Below are positions 4,997 through 5,329 of a stretch of 5,329 nt of DNA, in pieces; within the stretch, counting starts at the first letter, position 1, and each line of letters starts with the position of its first letter. A program made the position numbers and the translations under genes. Source of the stretch: Thermoproteota archaeon (lineage in GTDB: Archaea; Thermoproteota; Bathyarchaeia; Bathyarchaeales; Bathycorpusculaceae); NCBI GenBank assembly GCA_012511995.1, contig JAAZFA010000018.1, forward strand, positions 1 to 5,329. The letters are read 5' to 3'. Under the pieces are notes generated by a model. It saw only the letters and a list, made by a program, of their open reading frames with translations, made no database searches and had not been told where the DNA came from.

Positions 4997-5329
4997 ATGA
5001 AGCCAATCGATATCAAAGGGCGACCGATTTACTCACGAGTTTTTGCTATTTTACAAAAATACGGCGACAAACTAGTAGAGTTGGATTGGACTGAGAGTAC
5101 CAACAAGCCAAACTTATTCTACAAAAAGTTCCAAGGGATAATGGTCTTTGCAGACATGCGCGGTACCGAAGTTATCTCAATCTGGGAAGAACCATATCCG
5201 TACCTCTATGACAACGGTCAAAGGGAGAAAGATTGGAAGAGAAGACGCACCATAAACAGCGCTGTCGAGGAACTAAACCGAGTAAACATACCGCACCGTT
5301 TCTCGTTCTATGAGGAATGCGAACCTGAC
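4997..5329 (+). CDS. Uncharacterised protein, 5' part only (111 codons, open at the window end)
   Basis: No family recognised. The 111 visible residues are rich in aromatic and charged amino acids (for example NLFYKKFQGIMVFADMRG, ISIWEEPYPYLYDNG, REKDWKRRRTINSAVEELNRVNIPHRF). They suggest a soluble alpha/beta protein; no signal peptide or membrane span is seen. The frame is free of stops to the last base, so the gene continues outside the window. ATG 4997 is preferred because GGAG lies 9 nt upstream; a GTG at 4982 in the same frame is an alternative but would overlap that SD. A TATA-like box at 4947 gives it its own promoter, so it is not part of the brxB operon. It lies where the body of the pglX-like gene should be, which suggests it came in by the event that removed that gene or was joined by a deletion. 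Confidence 0.7.
   Translation, partial: MKPIDIKGRPIYSRVFAILQKYGDKLVELDWTESTNKPNLFYKKFQGIMVFADMRGTEVISIWEEPYPYLYDNGQREKDWKRRRTINSAVEELNRVNIPHRFSFYEECEPD

Overview
The window looks archaeal, most like a mesophilic Bathyarchaeia/Thermoproteota-type genome. This rests on a tyrosine integrase with an N-terminal Cys4 zinc ribbon, TTTAAG/TTTAATAAA boxes about 26-30 nt upstream of starts, GTG and TTG starts with Shine-Dalgarno sequences inside tight operons, and a moderate-to-low GC content. Taxonomy is inference; no rRNA or housekeeping gene is present.

Left part (19-2097, minus strand): an integration module read as one compact operon. It runs from a ribbon-helix-helix regulator through two small uncharacterised proteins to a tyrosine recombinase, with gaps of 2, 15 and 15 bp. 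The recombinase is a pseudogene: its reading frame changes twice and it carries an internal TGA, although the Arg, Lys, His-x-x-Arg, His and Tyr active-site blocks are all still readable. Divergent from this operon, across a 59-bp gap with a possible shared TATA-like box, lies a 282-aa protein of unknown function (2157-3005, plus strand).

Middle part (3006-3479): a 474-bp stretch with no credible gene. It holds six consecutive inverted repeats with mostly AAGAAGAA-type arms facing TTCTTCTT-type arms, with loops of about 16-25 nt. I cannot assign this array to a known repeat class; a two-way transcription terminator, a structured RNA and a protein-binding array all remain possible.

Right part (3480-4940, plus strand): the head of a BREX-like phage-defence operon. 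A 281-aa protein in the position of BrxA, with a C-terminal winged-helix-like region, overlaps by 14 bp a clear BrxB (DUF1788) gene. BrxB in turn overlaps by 4 bp (ATGA) the start of a third gene whose first residues resemble the N-terminus of a PglX-type methyltransferase. That third gene has a TAG after 12 codons and ends after 24 codons, so the operon is broken just after brxB. A new gene of unknown function with its own promoter and SD begins at 4997 and runs off the window.

Overall this is an eroded genomic island: a dead integrase beside the surviving first two genes of a defence operon that has lost its enzymatic parts, at least in this window.
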